64,000 nucleotides of DNA from Balanoglossus misakiensis (Eukaryota > Hemichordata), in contig CM082591.2 in assembly GCA_040954595.2 (NCBI GenBank), positions 11,780,001-11,844,000 of the forward strand. Reading direction: 5' to 3'. Under the pieces are notes generated by a model. The model ran no database searches. It was not told the origin of the DNA and saw only the letters and a program-made list of their open reading frames with translations. The position numbers were made by a program, and so were the translations under genes. Below are positions 60,912-64,000 of the stretch, one piece after another. How positions within the stretch are numbered: the first letter of the stretch is position 1; each line of letters starts with the position of its first letter.

Positions 60912-63900
60912 GAGAATTGTGCATGATTATGTCAGTTTTGAACTTTCATGTCTGTTTTGGACTGAGAGCTGTTGAATGAGAGAGAGAGAGGGAGAGAGAG
61001 ATCGCGCTCGAACAATCAGGGGGTCACGCAGACGTAATCTTTTCATTGGCGTGATACTGATATCACCACGTAACTTGCAATTCCCAAGAGTGCGACTGTA
61101 CGTACGTAAACTGTATCAAATTCAACTCATTCACGTCATATGAGAGGAGGTATACCGTGCGAATGCGAGCGCTGGGGGAACCGGGTACCGCCTACTTGAA
61201 ATGGACCTCTTCCCTTAGTGAAGTCAAATAATCATAATTATCTATCATGTAAGAAGTCAAAAATGTAAGAGAATGTTTTAATAAATATGTCAACTTATTA
61301 TTTATATTCCCCTGTACATATTCCCCTGTAAATGTCTCATAATTTGAGGAATAATATTTTGGAAGCTGAACGGAAGTTGCAACTCAAATCAAATTTCAAC
61401 TTCTCCAATATATGGAATAACACTATAAGCCTACTGACTTGAGAAACTCAAATTGAATTTCAAATTCTCGAACAAACGAAAATATGTTTGAATGTAAGTA
61501 ATCTTACTATAAAATTGACATGCAATTACCTGTCGTTGGTGAAGCAAACTGAACAATGGACATGACAAATGATGTTTTCTGTGTAGATTATAAATAAACT
61601 GACTCTCATCACTTGATGTTAGGATTTCTTGCATTGCCAGAATGATGTGATCACCAGAATTCTCTGATGAATCAAACAATTTCAGCCTGGAGATTTCCCT
61701 GGACAGTGTCTGTGTGAGAAATGATGGCAAAATATTAATATCATTTATTAGGAAACCTGGCCAGTCACTGAGAAATCTGTCGGCCTTTACAAAGTATAGT
61801 TCATAATCTTCTCATAAAATGATAAAGTTGCCGCAAAGGTATACAGTCACCTATAATTTACATACGCCCATATATGGCTGAAATGGCGTATTTGAGCGTT
61901 CTAAAGGACATATGGCGGCGCTCTTTTTTCGCGTGTGCCACCCACTGAAAATCTGTGATTGGCTAGATCTCAAGTTTACCATGGTAACTGTAGTTAAATT
62001 ACCATAGGTGACAATATACCTTAACATATCATATTTCTTCTGGGAAGTGTAATTGTTTTAAGATCAAATATTACATGTACATACCAATTGTATGCCTCTC
62101 AGATATTGTCTTTCCGTTGATGCACTCACTTTGTGCTCACCAATACTGAATAGCTGTAAATATAATCAAAGGAGAAGAAATCACTCACTCATTAGCAATG
62201 ATACTGCAAAAGTGGAAGTGACTGATTTTGAGTCTGAAGTTGGAAAAGAGTCCCAGTACAGTGTAGAGAGGTTTCCAGATTAGGTAGATTTTGCTGTCCA
62301 ACCATTTTCACACAACGGCCATAAAACTTAAAGAAGAACTATTAAATTACCCAGCCTGATAAGTTTTGTGGTGTTTGGAAAGTCGTCCATGTCTGATGAC
62401 ACAAGATCAGCTTTTGATTGTAACATGAGACATGATCAGTTGTGTTTTGGTTCAAAAGAACATGACCTGGTTTAAGAAGCCTTGCAACTTCAGGTGACTA
62501 CAGAAGGAGCTATACTGTGCCCATTGGCCTTGATTTGACTGAGAAACCATGATTTACTGAAAAGCCACTTGGAAAAGGGTCCACTTTATTTCTAAACCAA
62601 ACTTACCTTCAGGAAGATCATCTTGGCTGACTCTTGACTATCTACAGTGACTTTTCTTGCATCCATCTTGGCTGCAACATCTTTCTTTTCATCCACCTGC
62701 ATTGCCTCACTTTTCTCCTCTTTCTTTTCCTCATCTGCAAATAAAAATTGTGTTATGTCCAGGAAATATTATTTACTTTATGAGAAGAAACTGGAATATC
62801 TAGCTTTGCAAATCAGTTAGTGAAATAAGAGAACGCAAACAATTAATTGTCATGAAATAGTCACCTCTGTTAATATCGCGAAAAATTTCCCATCACAAAA
62901 ATTACCAAGATTACAGTAACCTAAAAATATAAAATCCTAATAATGTCCAAAGTTGAAGAATTCTATATGTATGACTTAACTTTTGAGACACTATTTCACA
63001 ACACAAATACTAGTACCTTTGTTCTCTTTATCCAGGAATGAATTTTTTTCCACCTTCTGCTCCTCTCATCTGTTGAACTTCCACTAACTGAGCCATGTAT
63101 CCTTTGTCAACCACAGCCTGTTCCATACTGTACAGATCTTGTCTGCAGGCCATGTCGAGATGCTGCAGTAGTTTGCTGTGAAAAGAAACAGAAGTGTTAC
63201 ATGTGTATGTGTGTTACAGGGCCAGATCACGGCACATCATGACAAAATCTTTGTGAATATGGTGCTAGCATCATGTTTATAGCAGATCATGTGTATTCAT
63301 ACTTGTGGGCCAAATGACCTTAATATGTGGTTTGTTGTATGACTTAATTATAACACACACACCCAGTTTTTTTAATAGTCCTGCTTGAAAGATCACAGAG
63401 TGTCTTTGGCTACTGAAAAGCACCACCACAATGAGAGATAACTCACAACACCGAAGAGTAAATCTCTAAAGTTGTAATTTAAACCAAGTATGGAAATTGG
63501 GATGTACGGTAGCTTTGATGAGGAATAATTCTAGAGTTACAACATACCTCATGCTGTTGACTGGTATACCAAAGGACTGCACAAACAAGACCAACTGAGC
63601 TGGTTCCAAGTCTTCCAGGGCTGAAAAAAATGACAAATTCAGGATGAAAACAACAAAAGTTTGGTGAGAAAAGATCCCAAGTTGAATTGACACACAGATT
63701 GGCAGATATTTCCACGAAATATCACATGTAAATGGTGCAACAACAGATTAACCGATCAGGCCATGACAAATACTGCACCTCTTCACAAAAACTGCTGGGT
63801 TGCAATTTATAGCATAAAATTACTGTAAAACAGGAAATTTTTGTGATATCACAAGAGAGCTGACTATTCCATTGCTCACATTGTTTCTTTGCGACCATTT

Positions 63901-64000
63901 ATTTTCACGTTTTTTGGCTCTCACGAAATTCGCAAAAATTTCCCCTTTTACAATAGTATGGTTGGATCTATACAATGTATACATTGAATGGGGATGAACA
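60912..64000 (-). pseudogene. INTS1: Array unit U7, cut by the window end, INTS1-derived
   Basis: Exons u10 61530-61709, u9 62607-62734, u8 63017-63175, u7 63548-63620. The window ends inside the u6-u7 intron, within the copy of the short inverted-repeat element and just past it. The u8 seven-A run is present; u6 and u2 are outside view. Confidence 0.85.

Larger units (their letters stand above)
14921..64000 (-). repeat. Tandem array of an ~8-kb INTS1-derived segment
   Basis: Seven head-to-tail units start near 14921, 21901, 29993, 37626, 44754, 52833 and 60912, giving sizes of about 6980, 8092, 7633, 7128, 8079 and 8079 bp plus a 3089-bp fragment. Anchors such as the CTGTCGTTGGTGAAGC exon border recur at these spacings with only scattered substitutions. 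Size differences are explained by one element insertion (missing in U1) and two deletions (U3 and U4). Each junction reads ATATAAAGGAGTGAGAATTG, except U1/U2 which has six extra bases. The array extends past the right window edge. All exons lie on the minus strand, the same strand as the INTS1 terminal exons. Confidence 0.95.

Noticed and set aside
14921-64000. A CRISPR array or bacterial repeat system
   Set aside because: Units are 7-8 kb with introns and exons; there are no short spacer-repeat arrays or prokaryotic genes.
14921-64000. rDNA or histone-type functional tandem gene cluster
   Set aside because: No rRNA, tRNA or complete gene in the unit; exons are partial, permuted and carry stops.

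Overview
This is eukaryotic, intron-rich DNA with no bacterial features. Coding sequence is split into short exons with GT-AG borders. Introns and spacers are AT-rich and packed with short inverted-repeat elements. Two recognisable genes (a p40phox/NCF4-like PX-SH3 protein and Integrator subunit 1), the compact introns and the dense MITEs suggest an invertebrate metazoan, plausibly a marine deuterostome. The species cannot be fixed from the sequence.

Layout. 1-259: minisatellite with an 17-18 bp unit. 1036-5751 (+): five exons of an NCF4-like gene carrying a PX domain and the first part of an SH3 domain; its N-terminal exon and everything after mid-SH3 are not visible. 6270-7983 (+): a complete three-exon gene for a 198-residue secreted protein with eight cysteines that I do not recognise. 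8227-9185: dispersed repeats, including a 238-bp tandem duplication carrying nuclear-receptor half-sites. 9702-13050 (-): the last four coding exons of INTS1, with open, phase-compatible reading frames and a conserved C-terminus.

14921-64000: the dominant feature. It is a head-to-tail array of an ~8 kb segment, six complete units (U1-U6) and a seventh cut by the window end (U7). Unit starts lie near 14921, 21901, 29993, 37626, 44754, 52833 and 60912. Each full unit carries, on the minus strand, up to ten exons homologous to the middle of INTS1. In gene direction they run u1 to u10, but the protein order known from animal INTS1 is u5-u10 followed by u1-u4, so the array is a permuted tandem repeat.

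The units look non-functional. All six copies of u2 have an in-frame TAG. All copies of u6 have a one-base frameshift. u8 ends in the wrong phase unless a weak internal donor is used. Protein stretches expected between u6 and u7 and between u10 and u1 are missing, and so are the exons that should link u4 to the terminal exons at 13050. The lesions therefore predate the amplification: a dead INTS1 segment was copied. Later events mark individual units. A 1.1-kb TTAA-flanked element is absent from U1 (empty site preserved) and present in U2-U6. U3 has lost 465 bp and U4 962 bp. U5 and U6 share a 5-bp exon deletion. Single-site variants are shuffled between units, as expected from unequal exchange or gene conversion.

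INTS1 exons are named by position in the unit. Family comparisons are from recalled knowledge of INTS1 and p40phox, not from a search.
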